64,000 bases of DNA from Phycisphaerae bacterium (GTDB lineage Bacteria > Planctomycetota > Phycisphaerae > Tepidisphaerales > Tepidisphaeraceae). The stretch lies in NCBI GenBank assembly GCA_026004655.1, contig BPJO01000009.1:62001-126000 (forward strand), in the 5' to 3' direction. The position numbers and the translations under genes are program-made. The notes under the pieces are model-generated. The model saw only the letters and a list, made by a program, of their open reading frames with translations, was not told the origin of the DNA and did no database searches. Below are positions 17,805 to 26,197 of the stretch, one piece after another. Within the stretch, counting starts at the first letter, position 1, and each line of letters opens with the position of its first letter.

Positions 17805-17831
17805 GACAGCCATCCAATATGGCGCTCCGAG

Positions 17832-17840
17832 TTATCCACA
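17832..17840 (+). promoter_or_regulatory. Perfect DnaA box (TTATCCACA)
   Basis: An exact match to the consensus DnaA box, about 75 bp before the replication operon. This is consistent with a plasmid origin that recruits host DnaA. Confidence 0.65.
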
Positions 17841-17856
17841 GGTCGCTGTCAGCCTC

Positions 17857-17865
17857 TGGTAGAAT
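17857..17865 (+). promoter_or_regulatory. Extended -10 promoter of the rep/par operon
   Basis: TGG followed directly by TAGAAT matches an extended -10 element; no good -35 is present. It lies about 50 bp before the first gene of the plus-strand operon. Confidence 0.45.
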
Positions 17866-17916
17866 TGAACCACCGCATACGGAACAGAATCTCTGCGGCA
17901 ATACGAATCTCATCTC

Positions 17917-18150
17917 ATGGCCAACAACACACAACCTGCCGCAGCGCCCGCGGCAACCAACCGCATCTTCACCGGCGTGAGCTTTCAGCCGGATACGTTG
18001 CGGTATTTGGACGCACTGGCGGAGAAACTGTCGACTTCTCGCAGTTGGGTGCTGAACCAGATCGTGCTCGAACACGCGGCCCTGGCGCGGCAGAACGTGC
18101 TGCGGCCGCTGGAGACGCTGGCGCAACAGCCGCAGACGATTATCAAGTAA
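17917..18150 (+). CDS. Small ribbon-helix-helix type protein
   Basis: A 77-residue protein with a Pro/Ala-rich N-terminus and a core FTGVSFQPDTLRYLDALAEK followed by STSRSWVLNQIVLEHAAL, the pattern of a ribbon-helix-helix DNA-binding protein (beta strand, then two helices). It is the first gene of the replication/partition operon and lies 15 bp before the replication gene. By analogy with CopG-type proteins it may repress this promoter and control copy number; that role is inferred. Confidence 0.75.
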   Translation: MANNTQPAAAPAATNRIFTGVSFQPDTLRYLDALAEKLSTSRSWVLNQIVLEHAALARQNVLRPLETLAQQPQTIIK

Positions 18151-18165
18151 TCACATCCTCACATC

Positions 18166-19452
18166 ATGACAATTCAATCGCGGACGCGACACGGCAACGA
18201 CTCGGTTGAGCCGTTCGCGGGGTTTGCGTTGCCGACGTCGAACACAACCTGGGCGATGAACCAGTTCTTTGACGTGTGCCTGCCGCATTGTTCGCGTGGG
18301 TGCGTCCGCGTCGTCGGCGCGCTGCTCCGCTGGACGATCGGGTGGTGCGACCACGAAGGCAAACCGCAGCAGGAACGGCACACGGTCAGCTACGCGGAGT
18401 TCGATCGCGCGGGCGTCGGCAAGGATTCGATCAAAGCGGCACTGGCCGAGGCGATCGAGAGACACCTCATTCGGTGCGTTCGTGAGCCTGTGGTGCAGCG
18501 TGCGGGCCGACCGGCAGTGTCCGGGTTGTACGAGTTGGCGTGGGACGATGGCGTCGAGTACGTGAAGGATCCGGCACGGTTCCGAGGCTTCTTTGCGGGC
18601 GAAGGTCATCGGACGCCCATCCCGGACCAGTTCTTCGATGTCGTGTTGCCGAATGAGACGCTGGCGGTGATCAAGGTCGTCGGTGCGGTCATCCGGTTCA
18701 GCATCGGCTTCACCACCAAGTGGGGCCACCGGCGTCAGTTGGCGTCGTTGTCGTACGAAGACATCCGGCGGTACACCAAGCTCGCCGACCGCACCTCCCT
18801 GTCGGCGGCGATCGAGACGGCGATCGCGAGGAACTACATCCGACGCGTCGAGGCTGGGTACTTTGATCCGCGTGGCGGACGGATGAGCCGGAGTGCCGTC
18901 TATGCGCTGAAGTGGCTCAACGACGCGGCTGAGGAATCGAACGCTCGGAAAACCCGACCGGAGGAATCGACCGCCGATCAACGCTCTGAAACCCCGACCG
19001 GCAACGCTCGGATTTCCAGACCGGCCAAACACTCGGGAATCCCGACCGGCTTACAAATAACAGTTAGAAAGAACATGATTAAACAACAGGTGGGGGTGGA
19101 GGTGACAGCAGCCAGAAGGTCAGGCGGACGAACCGCCGTTGCTGTTTCCTCTGAAGAGGATCGGCAGGCGGCACGGCAGATGCTCACCGATGTCGGGTTT
19201 GACGAATGGGCATCGGAGGAACTGGCAGCGCGGTATCCGGTGGAGCGGATCGTGCGTCAGATCGACTGGCTGGCACTGCGTCGACCGAGTCGCAATCCGC
19301 TCGGACTCCTCCGGCGGGCGATCGAGGAGGATTGGCAGAAGCCCGATGCGGTGCGAAGTTGGGTTGACCCAACTGCATCGCCAGACCGTCCCGAGGAACA
19401 TGCCCGCGTGCAGCAGCAGGTCGCAGCCCTGAGTAACCGTTTCCGCGTATGA
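18166..19452 (+). CDS. Plasmid replication protein with duplicated domain
   Basis: A 428-residue protein with two related halves: [10 protein letters not shown]...[13 protein letters not shown] (about 31-127) and [10 protein letters not shown]...[13 protein letters not shown] (about 153-252). Each continues into a helical DNA-binding-like segment ([48 protein letters not shown]). The C-terminal part carries basic and Trp-rich motifs. Tandem winged-helix-like repeats are typical of plasmid initiators, and it sits directly upstream of parA (ATGA overlap) and downstream of a DnaA box. I call it the replication initiator by context and architecture; no exact family is recognised. Confidence 0.72.
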   Translation: MTIQSRTRHGNDSVEPFAGFALPTSNTTWAMNQFFDVCLPHCSRGCVRVVGALLRWTIGWCDHEGKPQQERHTVSYAEFDRAGVGKDSIKAALAEAIERHLIRCVREPVVQRAGRPAVSGLYELAWDDGVEYVKDPARFRGFFAGEGHRTPIPDQFFDVVLPNETLAVIKVVGAVIRFSIGFTTKWGHRRQLASLSYEDIRRYTKLADRTSLSAAIETAIARNYIRRVEAGYFDPRGGRMSRSAVYALKWLNDAAEESNARKTRPEESTADQRSETPTGNARISRPAKHSGIPTGLQITVRKNMIKQQVGVEVTAARRSGGRTAVAVSSEEDRQAARQMLTDVGFDEWASEELAARYPVERIVRQIDWLALRRPSRNPLGLLRRAIEEDWQKPDAVRSWVDPTASPDRPEEHARVQQQVAALSNRFRV

Positions 19453-20396
19453 AGGTGATCAACGTCGTGAACGCCAAGGGCGGGTGTGGCAAGAGCACCA
19501 TCGCGATGAACCTGGCATCCGGGCTTGCACTCCGTGGCTACAAGACCTTGCTCGTCGACATGGATCCCCAGGCGCAGGTGACCAGCTGGGTGAACCTCGG
19601 CGACGGACTCACCACCGACGGCACGCTCACCGCCGCGCTTGCGGGAGAGTGCGGGCTGGACGAGGTCATCCAGGAGACGCGGTTCGAGAACCTGTCGTTC
19701 GTCGCCTCCAGTGACGGGCTCGAAGAACTCGGCCGGGCCATCACCGACCGGGACAACTACGTGACGCTGTTCGCGCAACTGCTGGTCAACCTCCGCCGCC
19801 CGTTCGACTTTCTCGTGATCGATTCGCCGAACCAGCTCAGCCCGGTGATGGAACTGGCGATCTATCCGGCCGACGCGTTCGTCATCCCGTTCGAGAGCAC
19901 CAAGGCCGTTCGCGCCTACGCCGGCGTGTACAAGCTCCTGCTGCACCATCGCCCGGAGGAGGAACACCACATGCTCCATGTCGTGTCGAACCTGTCGAAG
20001 CTGCCGGGACTGCGCCGCCGCGTGGTGGCGTTGATGAAGGCCTACGGCATCACACCCGCCCGCACCGAGATCCGCACCTGCGGGTGGACGGCCCAGGTGG
20101 ACGAGGCCGGCGGCTCGATCTTCCACTGGCGACCCAACAGCAAGGGCGCGCACGACCTCTCGGCGTTGATCGACGAAGTGCTCGAATTGTTCGGCATGCG
20201 AGAAGCCCGCGCAGACTCGCCGGGGGAGGGGGCCAACGACGTTATCGTCGCCGATCATGACAACCACCAATCCGACGCGCCCGATCCTTCCGTCGCCTCG
20301 GCAGGCGACCCCGCCGCCCCAGTTTCCGCCGACGCCATCGCCGGCAACGGATCCCTTACCAGCCCAACCGAACCCACACATCATGAAACTGCCTGA
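19449..20396 (+). CDS. parA: ParA-family partition ATPase
   Basis: A 315-residue Walker-type ATPase. The deviant Walker A KGGCGKST occupies residues 10-17, DMDPQAQ follows at about 37, and DFLVIDSPN is the Walker B region. It drives plasmid segregation with ParB. Its start overlaps the stop of the replication gene (ATGA), and its end overlaps the ParB start. The last 50 residues are Pro/Ala/Asp-rich and low-complexity, partly because this DNA also encodes the ParB start region in another frame. Confidence 0.93.
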   Translation: MKVINVVNAKGGCGKSTIAMNLASGLALRGYKTLLVDMDPQAQVTSWVNLGDGLTTDGTLTAALAGECGLDEVIQETRFENLSFVASSDGLEELGRAITDRDNYVTLFAQLLVNLRRPFDFLVIDSPNQLSPVMELAIYPADAFVIPFESTKAVRAYAGVYKLLLHHRPEEEHHMLHVVSNLSKLPGLRRRVVALMKAYGITPARTEIRTCGWTAQVDEAGGSIFHWRPNSKGAHDLSALIDEVLELFGMREARADSPGEGANDVIVADHDNHQSDAPDPSVASAGDPAAPVSADAIAGNGSLTSPTEPTHHETA

Positions 20397-21240
20397 AGGA
20401 AAGAACCGCCTCGACCTCGTTCGCTCGGGGCTCGGGGATTTGAATACCAAGAAGCGCGGCCGCCTCATCGTCGCGCTCGACAAGCTGAAGGAAGACCCGC
20501 GGAACGAGCGGAAGACCTTTCGTCGCCTCGACGAACTCGCCACCAGCATCCGCGCCGCCGGGCTGGTCGAGCCCCTCACCGTCACCCCGGACGACACACC
20601 CGGCGTCTACCGTATCCTCACCGGCCACCGCCGGTTCCGCGCCGCTAAACTCGCGGGATTGACCGAAGTTGAAGTCATCATCCGCGACCCGGAGGACGAA
20701 CTCACACGGCGTCAGAAGTCGATCATTAGCAACGTCCAGCGCGAAGACATCGGCCCGGTCGAGATGGCCGAGGCGCTGCGGCAGATGATGGACGAGGACC
20801 CGCGGGTCAAGAGTCAGGATGACCTGGCGAAGCTGATCGGCAAGGACAAGAGCTGGGTCAGCGGCATGCTCCGCATCCTCGACTTGCCGACCGAGCTTAG
20901 AAGGGAGGTTGGGACGTCCCAACTCCCGGTGCCGTACGAAAGCATGATCCGCATCGCCCGGCTCGACGACCCGCATCAGCAACGCGCCCTTGTCGGTGCC
21001 GCACTCGGCGGGGCGAGCCACAAGGAAATCCGCGAGCGGATCGACACGCTGAAAGGGAAGTCACTGACGACCAAAGCAGCAGGGAAGTCGGCTTCCCCGT
21101 CGCCGCTCACGAAACCGAAGCAGGCGTACGCGACGACGGTCGACACGACTGTCGTCATCCAGTCGCACACCGACGAACTCTCGAAGTCCCGCATCGTGCG
21201 ATCGCTCGAAGAAGCACTGAAGATCGCCAGCGGCAACTGA
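20383..21240 (+). CDS. parB: ParB-family partition protein
   Basis: A 285-residue DNA-binding partition protein. The ParB nuclease-like domain is visible ([52 protein letters not shown]) followed by the helix-turn-helix [21 protein letters not shown] prefer the ATG at 20383, which overlaps parA by 14 bases. An ATG at 20257 would add a Pro-rich leader and a long overlap. A terminator follows at 21270-21290. Confidence 0.92.
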   Translation: MKLPEGKNRLDLVRSGLGDLNTKKRGRLIVALDKLKEDPRNERKTFRRLDELATSIRAAGLVEPLTVTPDDTPGVYRILTGHRRFRAAKLAGLTEVEVIIRDPEDELTRRQKSIISNVQREDIGPVEMAEALRQMMDEDPRVKSQDDLAKLIGKDKSWVSGMLRILDLPTELRREVGTSQLPVPYESMIRIARLDDPHQQRALVGAALGGASHKEIRERIDTLKGKSLTTKAAGKSASPSPLTKPKQAYATTVDTTVVIQSHTDELSKSRIVRSLEEALKIASGN

Positions 21241-21269
21241 TCGCCGCGTCCAAAACTCGAATCTGGCTC

Positions 21270-21294
21270 AACCCGGCCCTTTGCCGGGTTTTGA
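21270..21294. terminator. Terminator between convergent parB and AlbA-like gene
   Basis: AACCCGGC (21270-21277) and GCCGGGTT (21283-21290) form a perfect 8-bp stem with a five-base loop, followed by a short T-run on the plus strand. It lies between two convergent genes. Confidence 0.7.
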
Positions 21295-21320
21295 GTCGTA
21301 AGACGCAGAATGTGCGACGT

Positions 21321-22244
21321 TCAATTCGTAGGCGGGTCGTACGGCTTCCCGTCGATGTACAACTGTGTGTCAGCCAGCGGTATCACTTCTTCGCTGCCCG
21401 CGAAGGAATCGGAAGCGGCGCGGACATATATTCGAGTGGTGCTGATCAAATGATGGACCGCAGCTTCCGGCGCAACAGGGCCGAAGAACTCCGGTCGCAC
21501 GTCGGGCGAAAGAATCAAAGCGCATTGGCCTCTGCAGCCAGGTAGCAGCCCCTTGATCTCGCGATGATCAACCGCGCTGACATTTGAAACGAGCCCATCG
21601 CCTTCCAGACGGGCCAATACTTTGACCGCTCTCGCAGAGACCGTTCGCGACGTGTTCTCAACAATAACTGTCATCATCATCTGCGACGAGCTACCGGGCC
21701 GGAAAAGCCCTGTCGACATATCAACACGTGCCGCGACGACGTTCAGCACCGCTCGTGCCGGTCGGTGTCTCATCAGATCGAGCATCTGATGCGGTGCCGG
21801 CACAGATTTGCCGCCTTGACGATAGTAGTACACGTTGTCGAGCGATTGGTGAGGTGCCCATTGACTATCGTCGACACTGATTGAGAGGACGACACGTCCC
21901 ATCGGGATCTTGGACGCGCTCGGATCGCGAACGACCTCATTGACAGTCACGCTGCTGACGGGGTAGCTCGTACAACTGGTAGCCAACGTCTCGACGTACT
22001 CCCGGGTAGGCTGCCTTCCCTTCAATGGGTCGACACCATCGAAGGTGGTGTCGTCGGCAACCCCCAGAAACACGTGTCCGCCGCCACTGTTCGCGAACGC
22101 GCCAACCGCTTTCGAGAGTTTTCCGCGTACGTCCTTATCTTCGAGCAGTTTGCCACTCTTGCGATCGAAGTGATCGCTCTCGCCGGCCAGGGCGAGCACT
22201 TCCGCTTCTGTCCAGACGTGATGTCTCGGTTTGATCAATGGCAT
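21321..22244 (-). CDS. AlbA_2/Schlafen-like putative DNA-binding protein
   Basis: A 307-residue protein whose N-terminal part (ESDHFDRKSG..., AVGAFANSGGGHVFLGVADD) matches the AlbA_2 (Schlafen-type) domain, known for nucleic-acid binding. A C-terminal domain of about 170 residues is not recognised. The ATG at 22244 is favoured by GGGAGG six to seven bases upstream; a longer frame exists but lacks a site. It stands alone on the minus strand between the partition genes and the structured non-coding block. A defence or regulatory role is possible but unproven. Confidence 0.75.
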   Translation of the reverse strand: MPLIKPRHHVWTEAEVLALAGESDHFDRKSGKLLEDKDVRGKLSKAVGAFANSGGGHVFLGVADDTTFDGVDPLKGRQPTREYVETLATSCTSYPVSSVTVNEVVRDPSASKIPMGRVVLSISVDDSQWAPHQSLDNVYYYRQGGKSVPAPHQMLDLMRHRPARAVLNVVAARVDMSTGLFRPGSSSQMMMTVIVENTSRTVSARAVKVLARLEGDGLVSNVSAVDHREIKGLLPGCRGQCALILSPDVRPEFFGPVAPEAAVHHLISTTRIYVRAASDSFAGSEEVIPLADTQLYIDGKPYDPPTN

Positions 22245-22300
22245 GGATTGCCTCCCTTGTGTCAATTCTTGATCATCACGAATGCGGCGAACAACAGCAA

Positions 22301-23237
22301 GGACACGCCCGCGTTCACAGAACATGTGCGTGTCCTTTACAGGCATGTCCTATCGGACACCGGCTGCCGCGCGAGCGCGTGTCAGCCTTTCCCAACCGGT
22401 TTCCCAACACGTGGGAAACGTCGTCTGCTCCCTAACGTGAGCAGGCATAACGGTTTGTGCGTGCGTCGTCGGGGGCAATGCGCCCCCGACTTCGGGGTCG
22501 GCCCCGGTCGGGGGAACTTCGTTATCACTCGCTCCTCCCGCTGCGGGCTCCCGCGTCGCCAGTGCGATCGCGTCCGGCACTGCGGGCGGCGTCGATTGAC
22601 GTCCGTCCTCGGCGACTCCGACCCCGAAGTCGGTGGCGCACTGAGCGTGCGGGAAGATGCCCCCGGCATCATTCCCTTCCACTCGGGACGGCGGAGGCGT
22701 ACCTCCTTGCCCTCGCGGTACGCTCAGGGCCCCGACGACGCACGCACACGCACAAACCAAGTCGTGTCGAACCCGCCGCTATCGCAGCGGCGACACGACG
22801 GTTCCGCGGGCACGCCCGCGACAACCGGCAACGAACGTGTTGCCGCAACGAGCATCGCTCGTTGACTCTCCCGCCGCCGGGTGCAAACAGCACCCCCGTT
22901 TGGGTGACTCACCTGAACGGGTGGACGCGCGATAGCGCGTCCGGCGGCGGTCGCGTGGTCGCCAGGTGCGGCGACCACAACCCGTCGTTGTCCATTCCGT
23001 TGAGCGCAGTTCTCGAGAGCAAGGACGCCATCGTGGATGGCGTCTGAGAACTTCGCTCAAAATCGCTTATTCGCCTCTCACCGCTGCGACAATGCTGTCG
23101 CTCCGTCGTGTTGCCGACGAGTGTCGTGACCAAGTGGTGTGTCGCTTCCCGGCTGCGGTGAACGAACGTCCACTCCACGTCGGCAACGACGACGGCCTCG
23201 CCTGCCGCGGCGTCAGACTCCCCGCTTAGTCGCGGGG
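22301..23237. ncRNA. Candidate large structured non-coding RNA
   Basis: About 940 bp without a credible gene but packed with different perfect inverted repeats. Examples: GGACACGC 22301-22308/22328-22335; GTTTCCCA 22399-22406/22412-22419; GTCGGGGGC 22468-22476/22482-22490; GGGAA+GATGCC 22651-22676; GTCGTGTC+GCCGCT 22761-22799; CAACGAG 22846-22864; GGACGCGC 22923-22942; GTGGTCGCC 22955-22978; GACGCCATC 23024-23044, enclosed by 15-base arms 23000-23014/23046-23060 with one mismatch. Outer arms CCGCCGCC 22871-22878 and GGCGGCGG 22943-22950 close three inner hairpins. The hairpins are not copies of one another, so this is not a simple repeat family. Strand is undetermined. It lies between the AlbA-like gene and a coupling ATPase gene. 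No known RNA class is recognised. Confidence 0.6.
22399..22419. repeat. parS-like inverted repeat
   Basis: GTTTCCCA and TGGGAAAC flank ACACG. The outer arms resemble those of parS (GTTTC...GAAAC around a CACGTG-like centre). It could be a centromere site for the element's ParB, or simply one hairpin of the structured RNA candidate that contains it. Confidence 0.35.
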
Positions 23238-23286
23238 CGGGGCGACGGCGAGTGCGGTTCCCGGCTCAAACGCGAAAGGCGATCCA

Positions 23287-25075
23287 ATGCAGTTCACGGG
23301 TCATACGCTCCACTTTGGCGACACCATCCCCGGCGACAATCCGTTCGTGCTCGACCCGGACGACCTGTCGACGCACGTCGGCATCTTCGGGCGCAGCGGT
23401 CGCGGCAAGAGCAAATTGCTCGAACATCTCCTGCGTCAGGTCCTCAACGAGTGGCCGGCGTCCCAGGGCGGTTGCCTCGTACTCGACCCGCACGGGCCGA
23501 CCTACGACGGCCTCCTATCCTACGCCGCCAAACTCAACGTCCGACGTCCGATCGTGCCGATCGACCTGCGCGACCCTTCGTGGGTGGTGGCCTATCACCT
23601 GCTCCGGCCCCGCGGCAGCGCGAAACAGTCGGTCGTCGTCGATGCCCTGATCGAGGCGATGCTCCATGCCTGGGGTGCTGCGGATGCCGATGCGACACCG
23701 CTGCTGGCGCGCTGGTCGGGCAATCTCTTCCATGCCCTCTACGCGATGCGGGCAACGCTTTCCGACGCGATGGAGTTGATTGTCTCCCCGACGACCCGGC
23801 GTCACGTCGCCGAAGCCCTCGGCGAACATCCCGCCGCCCGGGACTGGCACTTGGCCGCCGACGCCAAGGGCGTTGAGTTCGAGGCGATGGTCTCCAGTAC
23901 CGTCAACCGACTTCGCCGGTTCGTCGGCAACGACACGTTGCGCATGATGTTCGGGCAGGGCGACGGCCGCCCGTCCTTCGACTTTGCTAAGGCGGTCGCC
24001 GAAGGGTGGATTGTGCTCGTGTGCCTGGCGACGGAGGGATCGAACGTCAGCCGCGAGAACAGCGATCTTGTCGGCTCGCTCATGCTGTCGGACCTCTGGA
24101 CCAGCGCTGCCGACCGGGGCAAACGCGACCGCCAGCGACAGTATCTGGTCGTCGCAGATGAGTTCCAGCGGTACCTGAATCCGAGCATCGCCGAAGGGCT
24201 CGATCAAAGCCGAGGCTTCGGCCTCGCCTGGCTTCTGTCGTGCCAGTACCCCCCGGCAAACGCTCTTCAACGGCGGCGAAAAGGGCGAGCACCTGCTCGC
24301 CAGTCTCATGGAGAACGTCGGGTGCAAGCTGACATTCCAACTCACTGACGAGCCGAATCTCGGCCCGCTGGCGTCGTGGCTGTTCCGCGGCGTGTTCGAC
24401 CCGAACCGCGTGAAGTTCGATCTGTACGCCACGCGCGTCGTCGACTATGTGGAGGAAGTCCGCGAGTCGGTCACGCGGAGCGAGAGTACGACCGAGACGC
24501 AGAGTTCCTCGACGACCACGCAGCGCAGCACCAGCGAGTCCAGCAGCGAAAACTGGCTGCCCGATCCGGAAGCCGACGACTACAACGTCGGCGAGTACGG
24601 CCCAGGCACACGTGGTACCTCGACAACCTCCATCGAGGGCGAGACCAACGGCACCTCCACCGGCGAAACGCGCGGCAAGAGTGTCAGCCAACAGCACCTG
24701 CTTCGCCCGATCTTGGGCACGGAACTGGCCGGGCGACAGTTCTCGGGTCTCGACGAACAACTCTTTGAGGCGACGCAGATGATCTTTCGTCTGCCGCCAC
24801 GGGTGGCACTGGCGAGATCCGGTGACATGCCCGGCCCGGTCATGATCCGAATCCCGACGATCGACAGCGGGGCGGGTCGGCACTACGCCCAGCGTTTTGC
24901 GCGTCGCAGCGGCGCGCAGTTCCCATTCATCATCCCCGCGTCCGATGCGTCCAAACTTCTCGAATCGCGGCAGACCGACCTTCGCGCCCGGCTCAACAAT
25001 GACTCGCGCGGTGGCGGCACCGACGATCCGTCGGCGGCGGGGCGTCTAGTTCCGAAGAAGCCGAAGAAGTCGTGA
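23287..25075 (+). CDS. TraG/VirD4-like coupling ATPase, broken by one-base frameshift
   Basis: Two adjacent frames together make a coupling-type ATPase of about 595 residues. The first part has Walker A FGRSGRGKS, LDPHGPTYDG and Walker B YLVVADEFQRY. The second has the Ser/Thr-rich linker and conserved tail (QFSGLDEQLFEATQMIF). The frames meet at a run of six C (24249-24254). With five C the protein would read QYPRQTLFNGGEKGEHLL without interruption. The frameshift may be a sequencing error, a recent mutation or a programmed shift. The AAAGG site before 23287 supports the start. It is 25 bp upstream of a replication-relaxation gene, as in other mobilisation modules. Confidence 0.82.
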
Positions 25076-25100
25076 TACACTGAAAGGAGTTCTCATCGCC

Positions 25101-26108
25101 ATGCCAAGCACCATCGCTCGCCCCGGACGTTCGCCACAGGCACGTCGGCACATCACTGACCGAGACATCGCAGTGCTGCGGAGTCTGTTCGATGCCCGCA
25201 TTCTCACGGTCGCGCATCTGGCCGAGATCCACTTCGCCGGCAGCAACGAGGCGGCCCGAAAGCGCATGATGAAACTCAAGGCCGACGGTTGGGTAACCGA
25301 GCGTCCGCGCGAACGTGTGTTCGATCCGTCGATCCTCCACCTGACCCGGAAGGGATTCTCGCACCTCAAACAGCACGGCCACCTCGACGACTTCCCCGCC
25401 CTGGGCTGGGAGACGATGGAGAAGCGCGTGCAAGTCTCACCGTTGACATTGCGGCACGAACTGTCGGTCGGCGACGTGCAGGCCGCGTTCTATCGGAGCG
25501 CGAGAGCTGAGACACGCCTCCGCATCGCCGAGTTCCGCACCTGGCCGCGGCTGTTTAGCTTCACCACCACGCGCACCTTCCCCGGCGGGTACACGAAACC
25601 CGTCACCATTCGTCCCGATGGCTTCATCAAGATCTGCCGCGATGAGGGCGCGTTTGGCGAGACCGAGTTCTACTTCTACCTCGAAGTCGACCGCAGCACC
25701 GAAACCGTCGGCAACATCGTCCGCCGCCTGCAAGGCTACGCCAACCACTACCGCACTGGGGGATTTGCCGTCGCCCACGGCGGCACGGTCGACCGACCCG
25801 ATCTCTATCCGTTCCGCGTGCTGCTGATCTGCCGCACCGAAGCCCGCTGCCGCTCCATCGCCAACGCCGCCACCGAAACTCGACCGGCCATTCGTAATTC
25901 TGCGTGGTTCACGACGCTCGATACAGTCACCGCGTCTGGTGCTCATCAAAGAGTTTGGAGAACTGCCAGCGACTTCGGCGTGGAGGAATCGTTCCCTCGA
26001 CCATTGGTTGGTGATGTCGCGCCTGATCCACTTCTTCACCCGGTGCCCGACACCGCTGTCCCTGTCGACGCCCCGATAGATCCAAGTCTTCCCGCAACCG
26101 CCGAATGA
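25101..26108 (+). CDS. Replication-relaxation family protein
   Basis: A 335-residue protein with an N-terminal winged helix (TDRDIAVLRSLFDARILTVAHLAEIHF, then AARKRMMKLKADGWV) and a following catalytic-like domain (HELSVGDVQAAFYRS, TIRPDGFIKI, FYLEVDRSTETVGNIVRRLQGY). This matches the Replic_Relax family of plasmid and integrative elements, whose members are thought to act on plasmid DNA topology or transfer. The conserved D/E residues in RPDGF and YLEVDR are nuclease-like. It follows the coupling ATPase gene and probably works with it. An AAAGGAG site lies upstream. Confidence 0.8.
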   Translation: MPSTIARPGRSPQARRHITDRDIAVLRSLFDARILTVAHLAEIHFAGSNEAARKRMMKLKADGWVTERPRERVFDPSILHLTRKGFSHLKQHGHLDDFPALGWETMEKRVQVSPLTLRHELSVGDVQAAFYRSARAETRLRIAEFRTWPRLFSFTTTRTFPGGYTKPVTIRPDGFIKICRDEGAFGETEFYFYLEVDRSTETVGNIVRRLQGYANHYRTGGFAVAHGGTVDRPDLYPFRVLLICRTEARCRSIANAATETRPAIRNSAWFTTLDTVTASGAHQRVWRTASDFGVEESFPRPLVGDVAPDPLLHPVPDTAVPVDAPIDPSLPATAE

Positions 26109-26168
26109 CGTAGCGCAGCGGTCGCCTTCGGTCTCGTGCCGCCTCGATCGGCACTCGAATCGTATGAA

Positions 26169-26193
26169 GAAGCCCCCGATGTTCGGGGGCTTC
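26169..26193. terminator. Bidirectional hairpin between convergent genes
   Basis: A perfect 11-bp stem, GAAGCCCCCGA (26169-26179) and its complement (26183-26193), with a three-base loop. It sits between the ends of two convergent genes, but neither side has a strong T-run. Confidence 0.6.
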
Positions 26194-26197
26194 GTTA

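Larger units (their letters stand above)
17341..17916. other. Divergent intergenic region with probable replication origin signals
   Basis: No supported gene in 576 bp between the metal operon and the replication operon. It holds the metal-operon promoter, a tandem ACTACGCG repeat, a perfect DnaA box and an extended -10 promoter for the plus-strand genes. These signals fit a plasmid replication control region. Confidence 0.55.

Noticed and set aside
17656-18126. 156-codon minus-strand frame over the origin region
   Set aside because: It overlaps the ribbon-helix-helix gene and the DnaA box on the other strand, is Arg/Pro-rich, and has no site for translation.
22350-23230. Several long open frames on both strands (for example 22457-23047)
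   Set aside because: They overlap each other in many frames, are extremely Arg/Pro-rich, have no ribosome binding site, and coincide with dense hairpins; they are by-products of high GC.
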